Part shown: positions 33,289 through 42,207 of the stretch, in pieces
Numbering within the stretch: the stretch's first letter is position 1
Layout of the letters: every line of letters begins with the position of its first letter
Origin: Nitrospirota bacterium
GTDB taxonomy: Bacteria; Nitrospirota; 9FT-COMBO-42-15; HDB-SIOI813
NCBI GenBank assembly: GCA_020851375.1
Contig: JADZCV010000025.1
Location: 62,001-126,000, forward strand
Reading direction: 5' to 3'
DNA: 64,000 nt
The notes under the pieces: model-generated
Database searches by the model: none
Seen by the model: only the letters and a program-made list of their open reading frames with translations
What the model was told of the DNA's origin: nothing
Made by a program: the position numbers and the translations under genes

Positions 33289-34401
33289 ATGCGTAAGATA
33301 GTTATCCTGTTGTTACTGGTAATGGTTGCCAATAGTTGTGCAGTCAGTCAGGCGAACCAGCCATTGTCAGACAACAACTATTCCCTTGTTTATGTTGAAC
33401 CTCCTCACGCCTATGGCAATATTGACAGAAAGGCCTTGCGGGAAGCGATCATGACTAATCTTTCATTCCTGCAGGGGATTGACCCTGAGACAGAATTTGA
33501 CTATGGCGGTAAGATCGTAAGGGCACGGGATGTTGCCAAAACTCAGAAAACCCTTCTGCAGATCCTTGATACCGCTGAGTCTAATGAAATGATAGAACTG
33601 CTCATGGATTATATGTTTGAGTGGTATAAGGCATCGGGTGTTGATGGCAGGGGAAATGTAGTGTTTACAGGTTATTATGTTCCTGAAGTGGAGGGCAGCC
33701 TTTCTCCGTCGGATAAATATCGCTACCCCATTTATCGCCCGCCGGATGGTCTCAAAAAAGATACAGAGTATTTTACACGAAGGGACATAGACGGAGGCAG
33801 GGTTTTAAATGATATGGGACTTGAGATTGCCTGGCTTGCTGATCCGGTTGAGGCATACTTTCTGCACGTTCAGGGTTCAGGAACAATAAGACTGCCTGAT
33901 GGATCAACAATAGGGGTTCACTACGCCGGCAACAACGGGCATTCCTATACGAGCGTAGGCAAGCTCATGATTGAGCGGGACCTCCTTAAGCCGGGTGAAG
34001 GCAGTATGATGGGAATGAAGAAATACCTGTCGGAACACAAAGAGCAAATGTCAGATATATTATATCAGAATCCCAGATATATATTCTTTAAGCTTGATAA
34101 TGGAGGTGCAAAGGGAAGTATCCAGGTTCCTTTGACGGCAGGACATTCCATAGCAACTGACCCAGCCATCTTCCCAAAGGGTGGACTGTCTTTTATTAAA
34201 ACTTCAGCCCCTGTTGTTGATCAATCAGGCAATGTTCTGAAATGGGAGCCGGTTAACCGCTTCGTCCTCAATCAGGACGAGGGGGGTGCAATAAAGGGTC
34301 CCGGAAGGGTAGACCTCTTCTGGGGTGCCGGCCAGGACGCCGGTTTTTCCGCAGGTTCAATGAAAGAACGCGGGGAGCTGTACTTTATTTTACAAAAATA
34401 A
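33289..34401 (+). CDS. mltA: Membrane-bound lytic murein transglycosylase A
   Basis: A 370-residue lipoprotein: the signal peptide ends VANSC, giving a lipidated Cys at 17. The MltA domain (about 95-275) contains GYYVPEVEGSL and the FLHVQGSG segment. The C-terminal 3D domain ends with GRVDLFWGAGQDAG (about 343-356), which holds the catalytic Asp by family comparison. It cleaves peptidoglycan strands from the outer membrane. A GGAGGG site sits 12 bases before ATG 33289; a closer ATG at 33280 runs directly into a stop. It is the last gene before the glycan region. Confidence 0.95.
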   Translation: MRKIVILLLLVMVANSCAVSQANQPLSDNNYSLVYVEPPHAYGNIDRKALREAIMTNLSFLQGIDPETEFDYGGKIVRARDVAKTQKTLLQILDTAESNEMIELLMDYMFEWYKASGVDGRGNVVFTGYYVPEVEGSLSPSDKYRYPIYRPPDGLKKDTEYFTRRDIDGGRVLNDMGLEIAWLADPVEAYFLHVQGSGTIRLPDGSTIGVHYAGNNGHSYTSVGKLMIERDLLKPGEGSMMGMKKYLSEHKEQMSDILYQNPRYIFFKLDNGGAKGSIQVPLTAGHSIATDPAIFPKGGLSFIKTSAPVVDQSGNVLKWEPVNRFVLNQDEGGAIKGPGRVDLFWGAGQDAGFSAGSMKERGELYFILQK

Positions 34402-34719
34402 GTCTTATTCCTTATATGTAATATACACAAATTAATATACTTCACCCTGTCTGGAGTATTTAGTTAGTGACAAAATAATTGACACTTCCGATATTAAACT
34501 ATCTTACTGAATTATTTAAACTTTTATGAATTCATGCCTGAAAAACACCATTTTTTAACAAAAAAAAGCGCTAAAAAGCGACATAAAATTTAACACTCTA
34601 CTCTGGCAGTGAAAAAATAGTTCTTATTAGCCTTTTAAAATCAACCTGTTATATTAATGGCAAGAGTTATGCAGTTACTGAAATACGGAGTTATGTCTAT
34701 ACAAAAAGGAGGGCATGAA
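34402..34719. other. A/T-rich intergenic region before the PEP-CTERM gene
   Basis: A 318-base gap with no convincing gene. It is A/T-rich, with a short direct repeat (AAAAAGCGCTAAAAAGCG, 34562-34579). A weak -10-like TATATT at 34650-34655 with TTAGCC 17 bases upstream could serve the PEP-CTERM gene. I saw no sigma-54 -24/-12 pair and no riboswitch consensus. The gap separates the envelope genes from the glycan cluster. Confidence 0.5.
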
Positions 34720-35370
34720 ATGAAAAAGATATGCTTGTTTTTAGTATTGGTGACGATAGTGGTTTTAATTCTTCCTGAAACAGGAAAGGCCACTGTGGTC
34801 AACCCTTATCCTGCATTTTTTGCAGACGATGATGGTTCAGAACTATTTGTGCCAAATTCTACGGTACTGAGTGTCGAGGGTTATGATTATGCTGGTTCTC
34901 TGGGGTTTCCCAGTTATTTTGGTTTCTTTTATAATAGTGCTCCACTCGATCCCATTGTAATATTTGGTCAGGAGGATCAAGGCTCAACTCAGGCAGCCCG
35001 AATAGATTTTGATAACGGCGTAGTTTACGATGTTGATGATAGTAATTCAGTACAATCAACATTTACTGTTGAAGGAAATCCAATTGGATTCTTTCTCTGG
35101 TTTGATCCAACCCCATATGGATCCCCGCTGTTTTTAACTACAGTGCCTTCGTTTAACCCTGGTAAATTCGATTTCGCAGGGACATTCCCTTATTTAAATA
35201 ATCCTTCGAATTATGGGATTATTTTTGAACTACCGAACGGAACGCCTCTTTCCCTTCATCTCGTTGGCGGTCTAACGGCTGTTCCAGAGCCATCGACGCT
35301 GTTTTTGCTCGGCTCCGGGTTAATAGGACTTGCAGCATATGGGAAAAAGAGGTCCAGGAAAAAAGTATGA
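34720..35370 (+). CDS. PEP-CTERM sorting-domain surface protein
   Basis: A 216-residue secreted protein from ATG 34720, which has a strong AAGGAGGG site at 34706-34713. An N-terminal signal peptide (residues 1-23) and a beta-rich middle without cysteines lead into the C-terminal tripartite PEP-CTERM signal. That signal is VPEPST (about 188-193), a hydrophobic helix, and a basic KKRSRKK end. Exosortase (EpsH/XrtA) is expected to cut after this signal and hand the protein to the exopolysaccharide matrix or outer membrane. No exosortase gene is in the window, but PEP-CTERM genes usually lie near EPS clusters, as here. Confidence 0.9.
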   Translation: MKKICLFLVLVTIVVLILPETGKATVVNPYPAFFADDDGSELFVPNSTVLSVEGYDYAGSLGFPSYFGFFYNSAPLDPIVIFGQEDQGSTQAARIDFDNGVVYDVDDSNSVQSTFTVEGNPIGFFLWFDPTPYGSPLFLTTVPSFNPGKFDFAGTFPYLNNPSNYGIIFELPNGTPLSLHLVGGLTAVPEPSTLFLLGSGLIGLAAYGKKRSRKKV

Positions 35371-35450
35371 ATTTGACCATGGAATTATCTTTTGAAGGGG
35401 CTATGGCACGAGTATGAAAATTGCAACTACTTGTATCATTTGTTATTATG

Positions 35451-35575
35451 AAAGCAGCTCTTCATTGAGAATCTGTGCTTTCTCGATGAGGGGGCCTTTA
35501 CCTGATAGTCCGTAGATACGGCTACCGCCGTATATGGCGGCAGCTTGTCTATTCCGCCAAAGTCTGACTTCCGGT
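35451..35575 (+). other. Possible structured leader before the glycan cluster
   Basis: In the 35371-35610 gap three stems are visible in a row: AAAGCA/TGCTTT (35451-35456 and 35476-35481), CCGTA..TACGG around 35510-35521, and CCGCC/GGCGG around 35525-35540. They precede the first cluster gene by about 35 bases. I could not match them to a known riboswitch. This may be an RNA element controlling the cluster, or chance. Confidence 0.3.
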
Positions 35576-35610
35576 TCTTTGTAATTCTTCGACGCGCTTG
35601 GTATGCACCA

Positions 35611-37314
35611 ATGACAAAAAAGGCAGTTATCCTGGCTGGTGGCCCCAATCAATTTAATCTCAACAGGCCCCTGGCTCTATGGCCACTGATCAACTATTCT
35701 ATCTTAGAGCACCTTATCCTCTCTTTATCTGTTGCAGGATTTGATCACATTATCATAGCCCTGTCTGATTCTCCTGATAAAGCTTATATCCAGAATCATG
35801 CGAGGAAGGTAATTCCTTCAAAAACATCTGTAACTTTCCATTGGAGTATGTCTCATAGAGGCACGGCTGGATCTCTAAAAGAATTAGAAAGGGAAATAAG
35901 GGATGAAGATGCCTTTATTCTGATGAATGGAAGTATATTCCTCAATGGAGTGAAATGGGACAGTCTGTACAGATCTCATCAGGATAATGGCGCATTGATT
36001 ACAGCAGTAGTCTGTAGCAACAAAAAAAAAGATGAACGGCTTGAAGGGGTTCGGATTACACCGGATTGGCAAATCCAGGAGGTATACAGGCCTCATTTCT
36101 CAATGGACCGAAGGAATGGATATCAACTTGCTGGAATTTATCTTCTTTCAAAAAAAATCCTAAGCTATATCCCGGACACTGGTTATATGGATCTCAAGGA
36201 GCAGCTTATTCCCAAAATTGCAAAAGAGGGTAGATACGGAATTGCCTTTAACGATTTCTGCTCTAATCCTCCGCAGATAGAGTCTATAGAGGATTATTTC
36301 CTTCTACACCGAACCCTGCTGCATAATGAGAATTTTGTCAACTCTCTTAAAAAAGAGTTTAAAGAGGTGATGGATGGGGTTTGGATAGAAAATGAGGTTG
36401 AATTATCGCCTAATGCCTATGTGCTTGGTCCGGTGGTATTAAGAAAGGGTAGCAGGATAGAAGATTTCGCACAGATAATTGGTCCCTCGGTGATTGGAAA
36501 TAACTGCCATATTTCGAAAGGGGCGCTGGTTCGTGAAAGTGTACTGTGGGATAATGTAAAACTTTCTTCAAATACGAAGTTACAGTATTCTGTACTGACA
36601 AATGAGGCCATATCAAATATCAAAAATATTCCTGTCTCTTTTAATACTTTAATGACTTCGAATAAAGTGGATGTCCGAAACACTTTTTTCATCAGCAGAT
36701 TTGACTCTAACTGGACATATAAAATAGGGAAACGGATTATTGATATTGTTTTGGGAGTTATATGTATTCTCTTTTTTCTGCCTCTTTTTTTCCTGATAAG
36801 TCTTGCAATAAAGTCAGATAGTAGCGGGCCTGTTTTATTTTTTCAAAAACGTTGTGGCAGGGATGGCAAAGAGTTTTGTATGTTTAAATTTCGAACGATG
36901 GTCAAGAATGCAGAAAAACTCCAAAAAGAAGTATCTCCCAGGAATGAAGTTGATGGTCCTATGTTTAAAGTCTCCAATGATCCCCGTGTTACCAGAGTAG
37001 GCAGATTTCTCAGAAAATCAAGTCTTGACGAACTACCCCAGTTATTTAATGTCCTCAAAGGAGAGATGAGTTTTGTGGGCCCAAGACCTCTAAAAATGGA
37101 AGAGATGGCGTTTTGTCCAAGCTGGCGGGATTTAAGGTTACGTGTGAAACCTGGTATTACAGGGCTCTGGCAGGTTAGTGGAAAATCCCTTGTTTCCTTT
37201 AACAAATGGATTTATTATGATGTTGAATATATAAAAAATCAATCCCTTGGGTTGGATATTAAAATCTTATATAAGACCTTAAGAGTAGTTTGGAAAGGTC
37301 AGGGGGCGACGTGA
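35611..37314 (+). CDS. Nucleotidyltransferase-like / beta-helix / phosphoglycosyl transferase fusion
   Basis: A 567-residue three-part protein from ATG 35611. Residues 1-240 have the nucleotidyltransferase fold (VILAGG, HRGTAGSL at 82-89), but the GxGTRL and PKPL signature is lost (GGPNQFNLNRPLALWP) and the metal-binding Asp is Ser (NGS, 106-108). Residues about 260-330 are hexapeptide-like left-handed helix turns. Residues about 365-567 form a monotopic phosphoglycosyl transferase with a membrane hairpin (372-400), KFRTM and the catalytic Asp473-Glu474 in SSLDELPQ. It should load the first sugar phosphate onto undecaprenyl phosphate. The nucleotidyltransferase part may be inactive or regulatory. 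TGATG couples it to the next gene. Confidence 0.85.
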   Translation: MTKKAVILAGGPNQFNLNRPLALWPLINYSILEHLILSLSVAGFDHIIIALSDSPDKAYIQNHARKVIPSKTSVTFHWSMSHRGTAGSLKELEREIRDEDAFILMNGSIFLNGVKWDSLYRSHQDNGALITAVVCSNKKKDERLEGVRITPDWQIQEVYRPHFSMDRRNGYQLAGIYLLSKKILSYIPDTGYMDLKEQLIPKIAKEGRYGIAFNDFCSNPPQIESIEDYFLLHRTLLHNENFVNSLKKEFKEVMDGVWIENEVELSPNAYVLGPVVLRKGSRIEDFAQIIGPSVIGNNCHISKGALVRESVLWDNVKLSSNTKLQYSVLTNEAISNIKNIPVSFNTLMTSNKVDVRNTFFISRFDSNWTYKIGKRIIDIVLGVICILFFLPLFFLISLAIKSDSSGPVLFFQKRCGRDGKEFCMFKFRTMVKNAEKLQKEVSPRNEVDGPMFKVSNDPRVTRVGRFLRKSSLDELPQLFNVLKGEMSFVGPRPLKMEEMAFCPSWRDLRLRVKPGITGLWQVSGKSLVSFNKWIYYDVEYIKNQSLGLDIKILYKTLRVVWKGQGAT

Positions 37315-38105
37315 TGCGTAAGATTCAACTAACCGTACTACTTTTTCTGTTTGTTTACGGCTGTGCTACTACGGGAGAGCAGCATGGATTTAATAATGCA
37401 CTTATGGAAGAACAAATGCAAATCCCAAAAGTTCAATTAAATGAATTCATCGTTGGCCCCGGTGATTCCATTGAGATTCAGGTTTGGCGCCATCCAGACC
37501 TTACCAGGGCCATAGAAGTCCAGTCGAACGGGTTTATCGCTTATCCTCTTTTAGGTGACGTTAAGGTAGCAGGTATGAATCTTACTGAGCTTCAACAACT
37601 CATCACACAACATCTATCTGAATATATTGTAAACCCGCAGGTCACTATACAGGTGCGACTCCCGAAATCGCAGAAGGTATTTGTTCTTGGAGAGGTTAGA
37701 AGACCTGGGGTCTATCTCCTTGATAACTCCATGACTGCGCTGGAGGCGATTGCTCAGGCAGGCGGATTTACCTTAGATGCAAAGAAAGCAAAGGTATTCC
37801 TGATAAGGCAGAAGCAAGGCAAGGCATCCGAACCTGTATTTCTGGACATAGATAGCACTTTGAAAGGAAAAGATATAGAACAGAATGTCTCCCTTCAAAG
37901 AGGGGATATTCTTTATGTGCCTCCGAGTAATCTTGCCCAAACAGACCGATTCTTCAGGCATCTGGCGATAGCACTGGGTCCTATTGTCACCTTGGAGCAG
38001 GGTATTGTCCTATATCCGCAGGTAGAAAATGTAGTGACAGGGAAAGAAACATCGGGGATAACAACAGTAGCGCCTGTTGTGGTTATAACGCCAACCTCCC
38101 CATAG
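37314..38105 (+). CDS. Wza-like polysaccharide export lipoprotein
   Basis: A 263-residue lipoprotein. The signal peptide ends FVYGC, so Cys18 would be lipidated. A polysaccharide export (Poly_export) domain covers about 43-125 (VGPGDSIEIQVWRHPDL, NGFIAYPLLGDVKVAGM). An SLBB domain follows (about 130-185, KVFVLGEVRRPGVYLL). A hydrophobic Pro-rich end may form the helix that lines the outer-membrane exit. It is shorter than E. coli Wza, as in many EpsE/Wza relatives of exosortase-linked EPS clusters. ATG 37314 overlaps the previous stop (TGATG). No Wzc-type co-polymerase is adjacent. Confidence 0.93.
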   Translation: MRKIQLTVLLFLFVYGCATTGEQHGFNNALMEEQMQIPKVQLNEFIVGPGDSIEIQVWRHPDLTRAIEVQSNGFIAYPLLGDVKVAGMNLTELQQLITQHLSEYIVNPQVTIQVRLPKSQKVFVLGEVRRPGVYLLDNSMTALEAIAQAGGFTLDAKKAKVFLIRQKQGKASEPVFLDIDSTLKGKDIEQNVSLQRGDILYVPPSNLAQTDRFFRHLAIALGPIVTLEQGIVLYPQVENVVTGKETSGITTVAPVVVITPTSP

Positions 38106-38138
38106 AGTTAATCAAGGACAAAACAAAAGGGGTATATC

Positions 38139-39659
38139 ATGAGAGCATTGTTAATTTATCCGGATATGCGGGTACATGTTAACTATCCACTGGGGTTAGG
38201 AATTATCTCGTCTGTGCTGAAAGAAAATGGTCATGAGACCAGGATCCTTCACTTCAATGAAGAGATGAATTTCCCGGTGGATATGACTGTGCTTGAAAAA
38301 AATATCCTGGATTTTGACCCCCAACTTATAGCTTTTTCATCAGTCAGCAATCAGTTTCGCTATGTAAAGCAGATGGCTTCCTTCATCAAACAGAGGTGGG
38401 ACATACCCATTCTCTGCGGCGGAATCCATGCCACCATTGCCTCGGAAAAGGTCTTGCAACTTGGCACTATTGATATGATATGCCGCGGAGAAGGAGAATA
38501 CCCGACTCTCGAATTGGTAGAGAAGATGGAGAAGGGGGAGGATTACACGACCATCCTCAATATGGGTTTCAGAAAAAATGGTGGAACGACGATCAATCCA
38601 ATACGTCCCCTGATTGATGTGGAGACCTATGACACGCTCCCCTTCCCGGACAGGGATGGTTTTGATTTCAGAGAGATTGTAAAGAAGAAGCGGGGTTGGG
38701 CCAATGTCATGGCCAGCCGGGGATGCCACATGAACTGTACGTATTGTGTAAACCACTATTATCATAAGATGTACTCTCCTTTCCATACCACGGCAGAAAA
38801 CCTACGGTACAGAAAGATTGGTACAGTACTAAGAGAAATAGAAGAGATGCTGGACAAATATCCAGAAATTACCCTGATTAACTTTGATGATGATATTTTC
38901 ACGCTGGATAAGGAATGGTTATCCCAGTTCTGTGAGGCATACCCAAAAAAAATCAAACTCCCATTTGCCTGTAATGTCTATCCTACAAACATTAATCAAG
39001 AGACTGCCAGTATGCTTGCTAAGGCTGGCTGTGCAGAAATAAAGATCGGCCTTGAGTCTGGAAGTGAGCGTGTAAGGCGTCAGATATTAAAACGTCCAAG
39101 CCGTGACAGTGTCAATACAGATGCCTTTGTAGTGGCTGAAGAAGCCGGCATACGTTCCTGGTCATTCAATATGATTGGTGTCCCTACTGAGACCAGGGAA
39201 GAGATGTTAATGACAGCCAAACTCAATGCGAAAGTCAGACCTTATATCGTGCGTTGCTCCATATTCTACCCCTATGAGGGAACGGACCTGTATCGCTATT
39301 CTGCAGAGAATCAACTGCTGCATGAAGAACGGGCGGAGAATATCTCCTCTCACCTCGAGGATACCGTGCTGGATATGCCCCAATTGCCGAGGGAAGATAT
39401 ATTGATGTTTAAAACTATGTTCAAGTGGTATGTTGATGCCCATAGTGATATAGAGGCAGCACCAATCTTCCAGATACTTATCTCTCATTTTGAAAGACTA
39501 CCAAAAGAGGAGTGGTCTTCCGGCAGGGCCAAAGAGCTGTTTCAGAGTGTGGATCAGTCATTAGATATGCTTCTTCGGGCATTAAAGATGGAGCATTATG
39601 CAACCCGCCGGCACCTGGACTTGAATTTTACAAAAAAACTCAACTACGAATTGCCTTAG
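38139..39659 (+). CDS. B12-binding-domain radical SAM enzyme
   Basis: A 506-residue protein. Residues 1-130 form a cobalamin-binding Rossmann fold (LIYPDMRVHVNYPLGLG, CGGIHATI), without the DxHxxG ligand motif, as is common in B12 radical SAM proteins. The radical SAM core (about 185-400) has Cys196, Cys200 and Cys203 (CHMNCTYC) for the [4Fe-4S] cluster. This family performs methylation or rearrangement at unactivated carbons. The context (Wza, sugar nucleotide genes) suggests it modifies a sugar or lipid part of the glycan. The substrate is unknown. Confidence 0.88.
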   Translation: MRALLIYPDMRVHVNYPLGLGIISSVLKENGHETRILHFNEEMNFPVDMTVLEKNILDFDPQLIAFSSVSNQFRYVKQMASFIKQRWDIPILCGGIHATIASEKVLQLGTIDMICRGEGEYPTLELVEKMEKGEDYTTILNMGFRKNGGTTINPIRPLIDVETYDTLPFPDRDGFDFREIVKKKRGWANVMASRGCHMNCTYCVNHYYHKMYSPFHTTAENLRYRKIGTVLREIEEMLDKYPEITLINFDDDIFTLDKEWLSQFCEAYPKKIKLPFACNVYPTNINQETASMLAKAGCAEIKIGLESGSERVRRQILKRPSRDSVNTDAFVVAEEAGIRSWSFNMIGVPTETREEMLMTAKLNAKVRPYIVRCSIFYPYEGTDLYRYSAENQLLHEERAENISSHLEDTVLDMPQLPREDILMFKTMFKWYVDAHSDIEAAPIFQILISHFERLPKEEWSSGRAKELFQSVDQSLDMLLRALKMEHYATRRHLDLNFTKKLNYELP

Positions 39660-39673
39660 AAAGGAGATGTTCA

Positions 39674-40426
39674 ATGCAAGTCTTAATCCTATGTGGTGGT
39701 AAAGGGACCCGTGCGTATCCTTATACAGAGCATTTACCGAAACCGATGCTCCCTATCAATGGCCAACCAATTCTAATCCATGTGATGCGGATATTCGCTG
39801 AACAGGGACATAAGGAATTCATATTATCCTTAGGTTATAGAAAAGAGGTCATCATAGATTATTTTGACCGAAAGACCCTGGATTGGGATATCCAGTTTGT
39901 AGATACAGGTGAGGAGACAGACACAGGGGGGCGTATTGAGAAATGCAGGCACCTGCTTAGGGACACATTTTTTGCAACGTACGTGGATGGCCTTTCGGAT
40001 ATCTCGTTGGACAAACTCATCCGCTTCCATAAGTCACATAATGGGTTGGCAACAATTACGAGCGTTCCCCTCATATCTCAATATGGGACGCTGGATTGTG
40101 ATGAATCAGGAAAGATCATTGCCTTTAAAGAAAAGCCGGTCCTTAGGGAACACTGGATCAATGCCGGTTTTTTTGTCTTTAATCCAGATGTGTTTAACCA
40201 CTGGGAAGGGGGTAACCTGGAGAGGCAGGTCTTTCCATCTCTATTGAAAAAAGGGTTACTCTATACCTACAGACACGACGGTTTCTTTAAATCTATGGAT
40301 ACCTATAAGGATCAGCAGGAAATAGAACAGATGTATCAGGAGGGGAAGGTTTTATGGAAAGACCGGCAAGAGGAGGATCAGTCGTGGGACAAGACAATTT
40401 CTGGCAAAATAGAAGCGTCTTTATAA
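39674..40426 (+). CDS. Sugar-1-phosphate nucleotidyltransferase, RfbF-like
   Basis: A 250-residue nucleotidyltransferase from ATG 39674 with an AAAGGAG site; the longer frame back to 39512 is not homologous. The signature [18 protein letters not shown] at residues 7-24 is complete. [18 protein letters not shown], the metal-site YVDG and NAGFFVF near 170 follow. These are closest to glucose-1-phosphate cytidylyltransferases, which make CDP-glucose from glucose-1-phosphate and CTP. The next gene is CDP-glucose 4,6-dehydratase-like and overlaps this one, so a CDP-deoxyhexose branch is likely. No RfbH-type dehydratase is visible. Confidence 0.85.
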   Translation: MQVLILCGGKGTRAYPYTEHLPKPMLPINGQPILIHVMRIFAEQGHKEFILSLGYRKEVIIDYFDRKTLDWDIQFVDTGEETDTGGRIEKCRHLLRDTFFATYVDGLSDISLDKLIRFHKSHNGLATITSVPLISQYGTLDCDESGKIIAFKEKPVLREHWINAGFFVFNPDVFNHWEGGNLERQVFPSLLKKGLLYTYRHDGFFKSMDTYKDQQEIEQMYQEGKVLWKDRQEEDQSWDKTISGKIEASL

Positions 40427-41370
40427 CGGGATGCACGGGTCTTCTCGGCTCATGGCTGACTAAGACCCTTTTGGACAGGGGCGCTAACATCGTTGGCCTG
40501 ATCAGAGATAACGTTCCCAATTCGAATCTCTATCGCTTCAGATTGGAAGATAAGATAAATAGTGTCAGAGGTGCATTGGAGGATTATTCTATACTTGAAC
40601 GATGCCTCAATGAATATGAAGTGGATACCGTATTCCATTTAGGGGCGCAGGCTATTGTAGGCGTGGCAAACAGAAATCCTCTCTCTACCTTTGAGACAAA
40701 CATTAAAGGGACATGGAATATCCTTGAGGCCTGTCGCCGGAATTCCAAGGTAAAGCGCATTGTCGTGGCCTCCAGTGATAAGGCATACGGCCAGCATGAG
40801 CAGTTACCCTATAAAGAAGACTTTCCCCTTCATGGTATGCATCCCTATGATGTCTCAAAGAGTTGTACTGATCTGATTGCCTACACCTACTACAATACTT
40901 ACAAGTTGCCTGTATGTGTCACTCGATGCGGAAATATTTATGGAGGGGGGGATCTGAATTTTAACCGGATTATTCCCGGCACCATTCAATCCGTCCTGAG
41001 TGGCAAACCACCTGTTATCAGAAGCGATGGGTCATTCGTACGCGACTACATCTACGTTCAGGATATTGTTTATGCCTATCTTGTCCTGGCGGAAAAGATG
41101 GATAACTTAAATATTCAGGGGGAGGCCTTTAATTTCAGTAATGAACACCCGGTCAGTGTTACGGAGATCGTCCAGGCAATACTTAAAGTGATGAAGCGGG
41201 AAGATCTTGCCCCAGTCATTATGAATGAGGCGACAAATGAGATCAAATACCAATATCTGACTTCAGAAAAGGCCCGGACTATATTAAATTGGAAGCCTCA
41301 GTATACGCTTGATCAGGGTTTGATGGATACCCTTCATTGGTATGAAGGGTATTTTAGGGATGTCTCTTAA
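40384..41370 (+). CDS. CDP-glucose 4,6-dehydratase-like SDR enzyme
   Basis: A 328-residue extended short-chain dehydrogenase. The NAD-binding [10 protein letters not shown] lies near residues 15-24. The SSDKAYG segment (near 130) and Tyr-x3-Lys in [11 protein letters not shown] (near 155) form the active site, as in RfbG enzymes. The start is GTG 40384, preceded by an AGGAGG site and giving the [14 protein letters not shown] start seen in the family; ATG 40354 would add 10 residues and is an alternative. It overlaps the nucleotidyltransferase gene by 43 bases. The pair should make CDP-4-keto-6-deoxyglucose for the glycan. Confidence 0.85.
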   Translation: MGQDNFWQNRSVFITGCTGLLGSWLTKTLLDRGANIVGLIRDNVPNSNLYRFRLEDKINSVRGALEDYSILERCLNEYEVDTVFHLGAQAIVGVANRNPLSTFETNIKGTWNILEACRRNSKVKRIVVASSDKAYGQHEQLPYKEDFPLHGMHPYDVSKSCTDLIAYTYYNTYKLPVCVTRCGNIYGGGDLNFNRIIPGTIQSVLSGKPPVIRSDGSFVRDYIYVQDIVYAYLVLAEKMDNLNIQGEAFNFSNEHPVSVTEIVQAILKVMKREDLAPVIMNEATNEIKYQYLTSEKARTILNWKPQYTLDQGLMDTLHWYEGYFRDVS

Positions 41371-42190
41371 ACCAGGTGTTAAAACTACGTTTGTAATTGG
41401 ACTACCGAGGTCTGGCACAACTTTGCTGGCATACATGCTTGCCGGAGGGGGTGGTGTTTTGTCTTTAAGCGAACCATTCCTTTCACTATCCGCGCGTCGC
41501 CATAGATTGCTTAATTGGCTATACTTCCCTGAAATTCTAAAGTGCCGAATCAATCCACCCATGGATTGCAATGAGGAAGATTTCCTACATTATTTAAAGG
41601 GCTTCTCTAACAAACTCGGACTCTCGTCACTGGTCATCAAGGAGACATATCGCCTGGCCCCTTACCTGGAAAACAGGGCGTTGATGAACTATATAGCAAC
41701 CTGTGGCGATCCGGTAGCAGCGATTATGCGACACCCCTACGACACAGCCAGTTCAACACTCCTGTGGGCCCGTCATCAATTACGGGGGGTACCTGGAATA
41801 GTAAATCGAATTGTCGTTCCCCGCTTTCCGGAATTTTCGGACGACCGTCAGGTCGTTGAGTGGTTTGCAAGAAACTGGGTAAGCTTTGCAGACTGGTGCA
41901 AACGTACGCAGCCTTTTATCATCAAATACGAAGATCTCGTGAGGAACCCAGGCCCTGCGTTGGAGATGCTTTGTGAACGATGTGCCATTCCTTTTACCCC
42001 CAAAATGCTTGATAATAACTCCCCCCGCTTCTTTTCCGGCATGAGTGGCGATCCCGGAGGGATGAATAAGCACAGAAAGAAGCTTAACGTGAGGCCGGTA
42101 GGCCGGAGCGACGATCTGAAGCCGGAATTTCTGGATATTATAAAGAAGACATGCGGCGAGGCTGCAGAGGAAATGGGGTACACACTATAA
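41342..42190 (+). CDS. Sulfotransferase
   Basis: A 282-residue PAPS-dependent sulfotransferase-family protein. The 5'-phosphosulfate loop is [14 protein letters not shown] from residue 20. The later [16 protein letters not shown] (near 121-136) fits the 3'-phosphate binding region. KYEDLVRNP (near 197) is a family landmark. It would transfer sulfate from PAPS to a sugar hydroxyl or amine. The ATG at 41342 overlaps the dehydratase gene by 29 bases; an internal ATG at 41360 also fits. It is one of two sulfotransferases in the cluster; no PAPS synthesis genes are present in the window. Confidence 0.88.
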   Translation: MKGILGMSLKPGVKTTFVIGLPRSGTTLLAYMLAGGGGVLSLSEPFLSLSARRHRLLNWLYFPEILKCRINPPMDCNEEDFLHYLKGFSNKLGLSSLVIKETYRLAPYLENRALMNYIATCGDPVAAIMRHPYDTASSTLLWARHQLRGVPGIVNRIVVPRFPEFSDDRQVVEWFARNWVSFADWCKRTQPFIIKYEDLVRNPGPALEMLCERCAIPFTPKMLDNNSPRFFSGMSGDPGGMNKHRKKLNVRPVGRSDDLKPEFLDIIKKTCGEAAEEMGYTL

Positions 42191-42207
42191 GGGCCGACTT
42201 TACAGTT

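Noticed and set aside
35404-35425. TGGCACG and TTGCA resembling a sigma-54 promoter
   Set aside because: The GG and GC elements are 16 bases apart instead of 10, so the pair cannot serve as a -24/-12 promoter.
39512-39673. N-terminal extension of the sugar nucleotidyltransferase overlapping the B12 radical SAM gene
   Set aside because: The extension is out-of-frame radical SAM coding sequence; ATG 39674 has a strong ribosome site and gives the conserved start.
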